Of a stretch of 64,000 bases of DNA, positions 48,723-59,757 are shown in pieces (within the stretch, counting starts at the first letter, position 1; each line of letters opens with the position of its first letter). Both the position numbers and the translations under genes were made by a program. The notes beneath the pieces are model-generated. The model saw only the letters and a program-made list of their open reading frames with translations. It was not told the DNA's origin and made no database searches. Source of the stretch: Juglans regia (Eukaryota; Streptophyta; Magnoliopsida; Fagales; Juglandaceae). The DNA lies in assembly GCF_001411555.2 (NCBI RefSeq), contig NC_049914.1:10902847-10966846 (forward strand), given 5' to 3'.

Positions 48723-51700
48723 ATGGCTCGGTTGTCCTACAGTTTACTTCTCCTGTGTTAAATCAGTGAATAGTAAATAAGGAACACTACAAGCATAAGC
48801 ATGTACAAAATATGCTTCAAAATTTGCCATTCGTTCTATAAAAATTTTATCAAGTCTCATCTCAATAAGTATAGCATCTCGGTGTTTCAAGCTTCACATC
48901 AACAAAATATGATACATAAAAAATCATGCTCTATGCTTAAGCTTGAAAAGAAATCTTCACAAAATGATTCCGCTCAACTACTTCACCAAGATGCTTAGAT
49001 TTCACAAAATACTAGAAATGGAGTGTGTGTCAATCATATATGTATCAATGCACATCATATTAATTTTTTGTTAAAATCTGTGCACACACGCTACACCCAA
49101 CTAGTGAGAGACATGATACTCAATGAATCGAACGAAAGAAAATAAAGTGCACATAAATAAGCAAGAAAAAAAAAAAACATGAAATATAAAATCAAAGCAA
49201 AACAACGAATAAAAACAAACAAAATGCAAGTAAAGAAAACTGTAAAGGGAGAAAAGATCAAAACACTTCCCTGGAATCTTGCACAAACAAGATCTTTTCG
49301 TGTGGATCAAAGACCTTCATAAATGACTTTAGACGTTGTCCGTTGACAATGAAGCAATTTCCATTATTTGGATTGAAAATTTCTACCGCGCCGTGAGGAT
49401 GAACCTTCTTTACAATGTACGGCCCACTCCATCGAGATTTCAATTTATCAGGAAAAATATGTAAGCGAGAGTTGTAAAGAAGAACTTCCTAGCCCAGTGT
49501 AAAATGCTTTGAATGAATTTTTTGATCATGTAGAATTTTCATGCATCCATTCGCCAGCTGAGTGTTGTCATAAGCATCCCAACGAGCTTCATCCAATTTA
49601 TTTATCTGCAATTTTCTCAACCCTAAAACTTCATCAAGTGACATGTTAACATGTTTTATAGCCCAAAGAGCTCGATACTGAATATCAACAAGTAAATGAC
49701 AAGTTTTACCATAAACTAATCGATAAGAGGACATCCCTAGATTTGTTTTAAAAGCTGTCCTATAAGGCCACAAAGTATCAAAAAGCTTAACTGATCAATC
49801 TTTCATATTAGGATTGATAGTTTTCTCTAAAATAATTTTGATCTCTTTGTTTGCCAATTCTGCTTGCCCATTTGTTTGAGGGTGATAAGGGGTAGAAACT
49901 CGGTATGTGATACCATATTTCTTTATGAGTGTAGAAAATGGTTTGTTGAAAAAATGAGAACCCTCATCACTAATGATAACTTTAGGCATACCAAAGCGAG
50001 CAAACAAAGATTGTAAAAATTTTAGGACAACATGATGGTCATTTATTTTGCAAGCGACGACCTCCACCCATTTTGAAACATAATCCACAGCTAATAAAAT
50101 ATGTGTGCTTCCAAAGAAAACTGGAAAAAGGTCCCATGAAATCTATTTCCCAACAATAATTTCTAAGGTAAGAATAGGGGAAAGAGGCATCATGTCTCTT
50201 TTGCTAATAGATCTCAATTTTTGACAAGGCTCACAAGCCTTACAAAAATTATAAGCATCTTTAAACATGGAATGCTAGTAAAAACCGTTTTGTAAAATTT
50301 TAGCGACTGTTTTCTTCGCTGAAAAATTACCACCACATGCACCCAAATGACAAAATCTCAACAAAGAAGAAAACTCATCATCAGGAATGCATCTCCGAAT
50401 CAATTGGTCCGAACAATATTTGAAAAGATATGGATCATCAAAATAAAAGTGTTGTACCTCAGAGAGAATTCGACGCTTATCTTGGGTGGACCATTCAGAA
50501 GGCATTCGCTCAGTCACCAGATAGTTGACTATGTCAGCATACCAGGGAGTTCTATTAATTACAAACAGCTGCTCATCCGGGAAACTATCATTAAGAGGAA
50601 GGCTAACATTTGAAGAGGATGATGATGACAATCTAGAGAGGTGGTCAACTACCACGTTTTCAACTCCTTTCTTGTCCTTAATGTTGATGTTGAACTCTTA
50701 AAGTAGTAGAATCCAGCGAATCAAGTGGAAGGCTGGCATTTGCATCTTTCGAAATGAAATGTAAAAGACTAATAAATTGAAATTAACAATAAAAAAAAGA
50801 AAATCAACTAAACTAAATAATCTTAATTAATCTGAAAATTAAATAATAAAACTGAAATTATTTATGTTCTAATTAAGTTTTAATTAATCTAGTATGCAAT
50901 GGAACTAAGAGATTAATAAAACTAAACTACAAATTAAATTAGATTAGAAAATAATTGACAAAATACGATCTGAAATTTGAAAAGCCCCAAAATCAAGATT
51001 CTAAGGTTCATCCTTGTATTCAAATCACAAATTCTCAAAATCAATCTATAACAATTGTAATCACTGTTAAATGAAAGCTTAAAGAAGTGAGAAAAATAAA
51101 TAACACGAAATAAATAAATAGCAAATAAAATGCTCAAAGGTCTAAGCCAAATATCTCAAAAATACATCACAAACTTTAAACTAAAATTAAATAAATAGTA
51201 GAGAGTGAAAAGAATAAACTAAATGAATGGAGATGGAGGTGGTAGGCAATGAAGAAGAAGGTTGGAGTGCAGAAGTTGGATCCTTGAGATTCTTCAAGCG
51301 GCACTGCGTGCATTACTTCTCTTCTTCGTCCGTATGAAAAAAGAAAGAAAGAAAAAATACCCCTGTGCTTGCGTGAGTCCTTCACATTTAAGGAGCCGTG
51401 TGCTTTTTTAATTCCCTTTGCGTTTGCGCGTGTGAGTTTCCATTTTTTTTTTGTAACTTCCATCCACTATCCAAACATCAATAGGTGGTGTCTTTTTTTT
51501 ACTTCTTTTTGACTTGCCTTTTTCTTTGATTTTTTTCATGCATTTTTTTGCCTATGTAAAAATAAATGAAAATTAGAAAAGAAATAAAATAAAATAAAAT
51601 AAAAAAGAAGAATAGAATATATAAAAAAAATATGTTGTGCATGTGAATGAACATTATCCAATTAAATCAAAAGTTATAAAATTAAGCATAAATCATGCTA

Positions 51701-51837
51701 TTAACCAATTTAAATCACAACTCGGATTTGTTTATCTTAACCATTTTTTTTTTATCTAAAACCAATAATAATGTAATGAAAGAAATAAAATATATTGGTT
51801 CTAAATGTATAAAATATGCAATAACTCAACTCAATGA
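47484..51837 (-). mobile_element. Athila-type Ty3/gypsy remnant nested in gag
   Basis: Flanked by ACAAC on both sides (47479-47483, 51838-51842). Minus strand, from the right: an LTR part (51837 to about 50746), RNase H end (RWILLL, then DKKGVENVVVDHLSRL; 50700-50600), the TPWYADIVNYLVTERMPSEW block (50560), integrase zinc region, integrase core (50088-49795; FARFGMPKVIISDEGSHFF, YHPQTNGQAELANKEIK) and MWPYRTAFKTNLGMS (49773). SRWSGPYIVKKVHPHGAVE comes next (49430), then a non-coding 3' region with a long T tract (about 48660-48718) and the second LTR part (about 48240-47484). The LTR parts share about 500 bp (47729-48240 against 50746-51260), but each lacks the section the other keeps. Gag, protease and RT are deleted. 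Confidence 0.82.
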
Positions 51838-52643
51838 ACAACTACACTTATTGGAAAGCTTGAATGAAGGCCTTTCTCAAATGTCTAGATGAACGTGTGT
51901 GGTATGCAGTGAGAAAATGATGGACTAAGCCTGAGACAAGCCTGGACACTTGGTTTAGAGATGAGATCAACAACTGTAACTGGAATATCAAAAGGCTTAA
52001 TGCCATTTTTATGGTTGTCTCTCTTGAAAAATTTAAAAGAATCTCTATGTGTAAGATTGCAAAAAAAGCTTGGGATATTTTAGAAGTTACATATGAAGGC
52101 ACAATGATTGTCAAAAATTCAAAATTACAAATGCTAACCTTGAAATTAGAAGAAATTAAAATGCTGAAAGATGAGACTTTTAATGATTTTTATGCTAAAC
52201 TTATGATATTGTGAATTCCAGATTTAATCTTGGCGAGAATGTAGAAGATTAAAGAGTCGTAAGAAAGATCTTAAGCTCCTTACTTGAAATATTTTGCCCT
52301 AAAGTCATAGCAATCGAGGAAAGCAAAGACTTAGATGTAATTCTAGTTGGCTCCTTTCAAACATACGAGTCGTCACTTCCTCAAATAAAGATGGGAAGTC
52401 CATTGTGCTGAAAACTGTGAAAGAGGATTAAGATGAGTCTTCAGATGAAAAAAATCTGAATGATGAGGACCTAGATCTCATTGCTAGGAAGTTCAAAAAA
52501 TTTTTGTTTCCTAAGAAGCAAATGAAAAACAAAAGTAAGTTAAGGAATTTTCAACAAAGAAAGGTGAAGCTGCAAATAAGAACAAAGAAAAATCAAATAA
52601 AAGGGACAAAGTAAAGTGTCATGAGTGCTCCGACTATGGTCAC

Positions 52644-53294
52644 TAGGGGTGTAACCGGTCTGGTTCGGTTCGGTTTTGGATAAAATCTAGGACCGAATCG
52701 GTATGTACCGGTTTTGTATTTTTCAAAACCGATTACGCACCGACTACCCTCCTAAACCGGTACTTCTGGTTTTACCGGTTTTCGATTTTTTTAAAATGTA
52801 AATTTCATAATTTGTCATTAAAAATTTGTTTATAAAAAAAAAATTGATTTAAAAAAACTGTTTTATACTTTTATTAATATATTAGACTATATAATAGTAT
52901 TAATATTAGACTATTGGTATAGTTATAAGTTATATATTAGTATTAGTTATAAACTTTTAGTGATTTAGTATTAACATTTTATGTAATAATTTATAAATTA
53001 TAATAAGAAATTATTTCATATATGAATATATATGTTATATATAAAATTTCACATAAAAATTTATAATTATACATTATATATAAAACTTATATATAAAAAT
53101 ATTATTTTTTATTTTTTTTAATCAACCGGTCCGGTCCGGTCCGGTCCAAAAAATCCCGGAACCGGAACCGGACCGGAACCGGCCGGTTTTTACGTTTTAA
53201 AAACCGATTTCGGACCGGACTGGTTCAAAACCAGTAAAACCGGTCAGGTTCGGTCTGGTCCGGTCCGGTTTTCCGGTTTGAATTTACACCCCTA
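52644..53294. mobile_element. hAT-type MITE, CCGGTCCGG-rich family, copy 4 (inside a gag knuckle)
   Basis: Ends TAGGGGTGTAACC and TTACACCCCTA; flanks are identical ATGGTCAC (52636-52643, 53295-53302). Removing the element with one flank copy restores a C-x2-C-x4-H-x4-C knuckle reading frame. It is 651 bp and non-coding. Confidence 0.92.
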
Positions 53295-54055
53295 ATGGTC
53301 ACATTAGAGTGGAGTGTCCAAACTTAAAGAAAAATAAGGAAAAAACATTGAATGTCACACTTAGTGATAGTTCAGAATCTGAAAATTCTGTTTCATCGTG
53401 TGATGATGAAAGTTCGTTTGTTGAAGAATTCTCAGAGCTTGCGCTAGTTGAATCTGAAAGTGGAACTGATGATGATGACTCGGAGATAGCCGTTGTAAAT
53501 GTTGATCATGAGCTAAGCATACAAGATGTTTATAACGATTTGTGTGAATAAGTTGTCAAGCTGAAAAAGCTCACAATTGTAGAACACAAAAAGAATAATC
53601 TCTCTGAAGCACTATAAATTTTTGAAGTCGAGATCTCAAGGCTAAAGACTTAAAAGGATGCCCTAGACCAGGAGTTGAAAAGCTTTCAAGAAAACCAACA
53701 AAAATCTACAACTCAAAAGCTAGAACAAATGCTAAGCATTCAAAAGTCCAGTAAGTACTGAACATGGTTGGGGTATACAACTTCCTAAGATAAGGATCCT
53801 AAAACCTCATTATATGCTACTACCAGCTCTAAGAGTATTATTTTTGTCAAAGGAAGTCAAGTTATGGATGCTCCGATTGAAGCTCCTTCAAAGTCAAACC
53901 ATCTTGACAAGCCCAATGTAAGATCAACTTCAAAGAAGCTGAACATATGTATGTTCGTGCCTATTTGTCATCATTGTGGTATTTCAGGTCATATAAGGTT
54001 ATACAACTTTAATCTGAGAAAGATGGAGGTGAAAGGAAATCATAGAAGAAGGTAA

Positions 54056-54640
54056 AGACCCCTAGAAACTAAGTTCAAGAGTTAAGCCAACAAATAAACA
54101 CTATAAGCTTAAAGCTATGTGAATTATCTGAATTTTGTCTTGGCAACAAGAATAAGACCACAAAAAGTTGTGGTGATGTAAAGCTCGCCTCAAAACTTAA
54201 AGCAAAGTGGGTGATCACACAACCCTCAAGTCAATGGACAGTTGCCTTTGGTACTTGGACAGTGTATGTTCGAGACACATGTTCTGTGACAAGACCTTGT
54301 TCAAGAAGATTGATTCAAGCCGATGAGGCACTGTGACCTTTGGAAATGGAAGCAAATCCTTTGTTGAAGGAAGAGAAATTGTTGAAATATCAAGCCTACC
54401 TTTTCTTCATGATGTTTTATTTGTTGAAGGTCTTAAGGCTAACTTGTTAAGTATTAGTAATTTTGTGATGATAATCTTAATGTACAATTCTCTAAGGATG
54501 AGTGCAATATATACAACAAAGCTGGAAAATGGATCTTGAAGGGAACTAGAACATCCGACAACTGCTATGGAGTCTCTTCAACAATCCAACTTTATTGCCA
54601 TAGAGTTTCTAAGGAAAGCCATAGGTGTGTGTGTCATTAA
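54056..54640 (+). pseudogene. Protease-like remnant of the nested copia element
   Basis: The sequence encodes WYLDSVCSRHM near 54250-54285, the retrotransposon aspartic protease site. The usual DSG is DSV here, so catalysis would be lost. It continues with TVTFGNGSKSFVEGREIVEI, FLHDVLFVEGLKANLLSIS and ECNIYNKAGKWILKGTRTSD, then stops resembling pol near 54640. Confidence 0.7.
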
Positions 54641-56854
54641 TTGATAGGAACACTTGCTTGTTCTTTCATTCCTTGCATATCATTCGTTTATGACATGCAT
54701 TTTGCATACTTCTATTTTTATTCATTTCTTTTTGTTTGGTTCGGTTGAGTTCTCTTCTATTTTTCTATTTTGTTCTATAAAAAAATGATAATAAAAACAG
54801 AAAAATAATTTATAACTAAAAAGATGAAAAATGAAGAGATCATTTTTACCTTGCCAAGTCTAAAGTACTCAGACACTCACACTTGTCTATTCTTGAAGTT
54901 GGAACATTCTCTCTAAATTGTTTTTGTTAACTACAATGTGAGTGTAGATCCATGGTTCATTTTTGTCCAAAGTAACATTCTAGTGCATTTCGAGGAACTT
55001 ATTTCTAACATTTTAGTCATTAAATATGTTCAATAAAGATTCAAGGATGGTGTCCCATGGGGGAGTCTAAACTTTAAATTACAAATACTAGTTGAACCTA
55101 TTACTAAAAGTCAAGCTGTCTCCTCTTGCCGAACATAAAGTTTCAATCCATATAAAAAAAATTGGTGTTTATTTATTCTGGAAAAGACAAACACTTTACA
55201 CAGAACATGTTCTTTATTATAGAAAAAATTATTATTCTATTCATTGCGAAAAAAGATGAGCAATAAAATGGATATACAAATGATTGAAAATCTTATGTTC
55301 GGAGGAGATACTCTTGTCAAGTATTTAGGCCCTAGCATAAGGCTTGCATTTTGAGGTAAAAGATGACTCATTTAGGGGTATTTATGTGTCAAAAATGACA
55401 AATATAAATTAATATATACATAAATAAATTTGATCATTGTGGTAATTTGCCTTACACATACACATGGACTTTGGTCAAGGAGAATGTTTGGTGTGTCATC
55501 ACTTATTTTTTTGGCTCTTTACTGCAAATAAGAGAGTATGAACCTATTTTAAGGTTGGTTGTGTTAGAACATGTTTTTTGACATTTGGTATACTTACGCT
55601 AGTGACTTAATTTTAAGGAAATTAAGGTGATTGCAAAACTTAATTTTTTTTACTGCTTATTGCAAAACAAAGAGTGTTGGGTCCGATTTTATTTTTTATT
55701 TTATTTTTTTGGCATATGGGCATTAATTTTGTATTTGAGTTCTCATATGCATGCATAACAGTTTTTTTGCATAGAACTCCTAGTGGGACTCCTTAGATAG
55801 TTTTAATATTATCCCATTCGAGCGGGACTCTCAGTGCCTTACGTTATTTCCCCCCACGTTTATCTCCCTTGTTATTTCCTTTTACTACCTCACGTCTTTA
55901 GAGCCTATGCCGAATACATTTCCTCACTTCTCTCGAGTCCTAGTGCTTTTCGTGCCCATGAAATCATGCGTCATTCATCATCTTCTCATTTCTCCTTCAC
56001 GTTAAGTACCCTATCATCTTCCCTCTTCTATTTCTAGGGTTCAGATTTCATCCATTTGGATTTTTGGTCTCTCGTGTGATTTTGGAGCTTTCGGTTTGGA
56101 TTGTTGGTTGTTGAGATTGTGAATCTTCAAAACATTGTGTTGGGTTTTGCATTTCATCTAAACATCATATATTTAGGATGGTTTTTGGTGTGTTCTTGCA
56201 TTTTACCATTCAATTTCTACTTGTTGCCCACCAAGTGCTTGCCCTTTTTTCTGACTAAATTTTTTCATTCTTTCTTTCATTTGTCTACATGCATTCATGT
56301 TCATTCATAACCTAAATCACAATGCATTATAGAGCTGAGGTTCTTCATGGTTGTGGGAGGGTCTTCTCAAGAGTTTTATTCTCGTTTCTCACACTGTAGT
56401 TAGCATGAGTCTGGATCTCCTGCTTGTCAAGTATAACAATATACGTAACTTTTTTTTTCCAGACTAGGTGGAGTGAGCCTTGATAGATTTGTGACAATAG
56501 GGGGGGAGTTGGAGGAACTACACTGCTGAGGGGGAGTTGAATGATATATTCTTTTTAAAGAATTTTAAGATTTAGGGGGGGAGAATTGAAACTTCATTTT
56601 GTTTGTAACAAGTACAATCTTAACTTTCTGATCTATTGTTGGTTAGATTTGATACTTTTGCTGGACTTGACTGTGATGTTAAATGACTATGCTGATTAAA
56701 ATTTCAGTCATTGCATTTATGTTGCTACTTGTGTGTTCGGAATTATGTTTTTTTTTTCTTTTTCCTTTGTTGTTGTGTTTTCAAACTTTTGACAAGTTCA
56801 AGATTACATTCAACAAGTACTTGGTTTTGTCACCAATTTGTAAAAGAGAGAGAT
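54641..56854 (+). other. 3' internal region without pol, with gene-leader-like DNA and G-rich tracts
   Basis: No integrase, RT or RNase H motif is seen in 2.2 kb. A CT-rich stretch (55840-56040) ending in ttctatttctagggttcag looks like a plant gene leader and resembles the leader before the second ORF of the element at 7840-15576. No matching ORF follows. G-rich tracts (56500, 56540, 56575) precede the PPT-like aaaagagagagat, which ends at 56854. Confidence 0.5.
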
Positions 56855-58596
56855 TGAAAATGTGAATTTCAAGAGTTTGGCTAGCATTAGGTGACTAAAA
56901 TGATAGACATCATTTTGAGTTCAAATTATGTGAGTTGTTGAATGTAAAAAATTTTGAGTTTGTAATTAAGTTTTTTATTTTTATAAAACGGATCATAACC
57001 CTTCATTAAGATAGGACTTACAAAGTTGACTTGACAAACAAGCCAATTACAATCGTCAGTAACAACCCAGTACACTTTCGTAATTGACATGGTCTAGTCC
57101 AAACGATACATCTCTAAAGATCTAGATCTTAGAGAAACTATCACCTCTGTCCACGACAGAGGTTACAAAGCCCCATACCCAGACTAAGCAGGGTAGGGTT
57201 CATCAAACCTCACCAAACCCCGTCAATGTGGAGGGGGGACTACTACTCCATTCGGACCAAAGTCCAAAGGCACTACTTTTTTTATATTTTTATTTTCCTA
57301 GAAACAACATTACACAAAAGAAAATATAGAAAAACACTGCACAAAAAGTGAAAAGTAGTGCACAGAGGCTGCTGTAGCGCTTGCAGTACACGCGCCACTC
57401 TGGGAAGAGAACCGACAGTCAAGCTTGAAGATCCCGGACTCACAGACTCTAGAAATGCTGTGCATGGCGTTGGCAGAGGGCTCCCCGGTGGTGCGTGAAA
57501 GCCATGCGCCAAACGATGCCGGAACTTCGAGTCGTGCGTGTGAGCTACTTGCCGCTCCGTTTGGTGCCGCATTCGGTGGTCTTAAAGATCGGCGACTGGG
57601 CAACACCATGGAGGGGCACGTGCTGGCTGTGGGCGGCGGAAAGACCTAGAAACTGTGATTCTCCCTTATTTCGCTTGAAACTACAAAAAAAAAAAAAAAA
57701 CACAACACAGATGAGAAGGGAGGGAGGAGGAGGAGGCGGGAAGGAGGGAGGAAGGGAGGGAGAGGGAGCCGAAGCTCCCACCCCTCTAGTCAGATCTGTG
57801 GAGAAAGAGTATCTTAGAGAGAAGGGAGAAAGAGTATCTGGTACCGTCCATTTCTATCATGTAATTAAGTTTTTTATATAAATAAAAACATGTAATTCCG
57901 AGTCTCAAGATTCTTATCTTATTCATTGAAGAGTTTGAATTTGAAACGGCTACAAGTCTATGAAGATAGTTTCCTGCAGTTAGCAAATTGTTAGCAAAAT
58001 CGTCACGACAGATTCAATCCATCAACAGAATTTCACTAAGACTTGAAAACTGTTTCCAGAAATATATTTAATTGTCTTACTAACTAGGAATAGTAGAAAT
58101 TTAATTCTGAAGATTTTTTGAGCACTTTCAGTGCTTATTTTGGTAAGAAAATTTTCATATTATTTATATCTCGAAAAGTGTGATTGTGACACAAGGTTTA
58201 GATAGTGTGATGGGTTAAACCACTAGAATTTCAATAGAGAAGTTAATATTTAAAGATCGTCAGAGATACTGGTTACAACTATGGTAGAGACAAATAAATC
58301 GTTTGTCAGTTGTCTAGTCAAATAAGAGTGTTAATTGAAAATATTTAGTAATTAAAACTTGCTTGTAAAAAATTTTCAAATAGTGGATTGACATTTTTAG
58401 ATAGGCTGTCAGTAAGGTTTTACAATTCTTTAAAGAGTTTTTCTTTGTAGCCAATTTCTGTATTATGTAATTAATTTATTTTATGTTAATGCTGTTTTTA
58501 TTAAATAATTGCATGAATATTGATTAACAAATATTGGATGATGGAACTGATAGAACTTCGAAAATTTTACTATACAGGAATATTTGATTAATTTAA
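56855..58596 (+). repeat. 3' LTR of the nested copia element, interrupted
   Basis: Same start (TGAAAATGTGAATTTCAAGAG) as the left LTR. It is split at 56978 by an 881-bp insert, resumes at 57878, and ends at 58596 before GAGAC. Confidence 0.87.
56979..57859 (-). mobile_element. LINE-like or retro-copied insertion in the 3' LTR
   Basis: Flanked by an identical 18-bp repeat beginning tgtaattaagtttttt (56961-56978, 57860-57877). Read on the minus strand, it starts with a CT-rich leader, holds a GC-rich middle (57650-57350) and ends in ttataaaaataaaaaa, an A-rich tail. This is the form of a retroposed RNA. A 99-codon minus frame (57609-57310) has no motif I recognise. It could be an internally deleted LINE (leader plus 3' UTR) or a processed copy of an unknown transcript. 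Confidence 0.7.
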
Positions 58597-58658
58597 GAGA
58601 CAGATGGAGAGCGCAGTTATAAGTGGCGGACTGGGTCAAATGCATGGACCCATGGTGA

Positions 58659-59299
58659 CTAGTTATGAGTAGAGATTGAAGTGAGTTTGTGGGTCCCATT
58701 GAGAGTATTTTGAGTTGTTTGGATGTGTGAAGTATGTTGAGTTGTTGACTTTTGAGTAGGTAGTTGAAAAATGTGTGGGTCCCATAAATATTATAGTGAT
58801 TTTATTTTTAGTAATAAATATTATAATGATTTTATTATAATGATTTTTTAATATTAATAAATATTGTAGTGACTTTATTTTACTTTTATATATAATAATG
58901 ATAAATATTATAATGATTTTATTTCTAATTTATATATAATAGTGATAAATATTATAGTAATGTTATTTTTTATTTATATATTATAGTGATTTTATTTTTA
59001 ATTTATATATAATAGTGATTTTATTTTTTATTTATATATTTTAGTGATTTTATTTTTTATTTATATATAATAGAGATAAATATTATAATGATTTTATTTT
59101 TTATTTATATATTATGGTGATTTTATTTTTTTATTTATATATTATAGCGATTTTATTTTTTATTTATATATTATAGTGATTTTATTTTTTTTATTTATAT
59201 TTAATTTTGATAAATATTATAGAATGTTTGTGAATAGTTATGAGTAGAGATTGAAGTGAGTTTGTGGGTCCCATTGAGAGTATTTTAAGTTGTTTGGCA
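58659..59299. repeat. AT minisatellite bounded by a 64-bp direct repeat
   Basis: About 15 diverged units of roughly 30 bp (tatattatagtgattttatt and variants) fill 58780-59225. On each side lies a near-identical segment, ttatgagtagagattgaagt and onward (58659-58722, 59236-59299). Confidence 0.75.
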
Positions 59300-59520
59300 T
59301 GTGAAGTATTTTCAAAAGTACGAAAATACTTAAAAAGTGTTGAGAGTTGTTTGGTACCCAAACATACCCTAAACCCTTACGTGTTTATCCTTCTCTCTTT
59401 AAAGTCCTGCCTTTACAGTGGAATCATGAAACCATTTTTGTCGCTTCCCTTCATTTGTATCGGGAAAACTAGTTAGAATATTGGATCAGCATATAGCTAC
59501 GACATTAAACTACAAGTAAC

Positions 59521-59523
<3 letters not shown>

Positions 59524-59580
<57 letters not shown>
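59524..59580 (+). promoter_or_regulatory. (TA)n tract ending in a TATA box, upstream of the NPF gene
   Basis: A TA run of about 50 bases ends in TATAAATA (59573-59580), about 180 bases before the ATG at 59758. It is the best TATA-box candidate for the transporter gene. Confidence 0.45.
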
Positions 59581-59757
59581 TAGAATGGTATTGTCTTGGA
59601 CAACGGTACCAATCAAGGATGCATGAATTATTATCCGTCATGGTCCTTGGAGTGAAGGTCCATGGAGTGTAGGATGGACAACTTACCTGACTCTGAAAAA
59701 TTATTGAAAACAGCAACCACTTAGAAGCCAACAACAGTACTATAGTTGACCTCCAAT

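Larger units (their letters stand above)
47439..54055 (+). pseudogene. gag: Gag pseudogene of the nested copia element, split by two insertions
   Basis: ATG at 47439 opens MSSSLLALPHFDGDN. The frame is then cut by the Athila remnant and resumes at 51843 with NYTYWKA, a stop, then MKAFLKCLDERVWYAV. The UBN2 core follows (52000-52350; FKRISMCKIAKKAWDILE, NSKLQMLTLKLEEIK). The zinc knuckle CHECSDYGH is interrupted after its histidine by the hAT-type MITE and continues IRVECPNLKKNKE at 53300. An acidic stretch (53340-53551) and a second knuckle (CHHCGISGHIRLYNF, where the last cysteine is lost) follow. Several stops and frameshifts are present in addition to the insertions. Confidence 0.85.
46520..58596 (+). 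mobile_element. Old copia-type LTR retrotransposon with three nested insertions
   Basis: The LTRs at 46520-47383 and 56855-58596 (the latter enlarged by an insert) are flanked by identical GAGAC (46515-46519, 58597-58601). PBS is at 47386-47398, gag starts at 47439, and the PPT-like aaaagagagagat ends at 56854. Insertions are an Athila-type element (47484-51837), a hAT-type MITE (52644-53294) and a LINE-like insert (56979-57859). Gag resembles the gag of the element at 7840-15576 (RISMCKIAKKAWDILEVTYE against RISMCENCKQAWDILEVTHE). As in that element, no RT, RNase H or integrase core is found. The LTRs are clearly diverged, so it is much older. Confidence 0.9.

Noticed and set aside
57310..57649. 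Alanine/serine-rich frames on both strands in the GC-rich insert
   Set aside because: No domain, biased composition, and overlap on opposite strands. Kept only as part of the retroposed insert.
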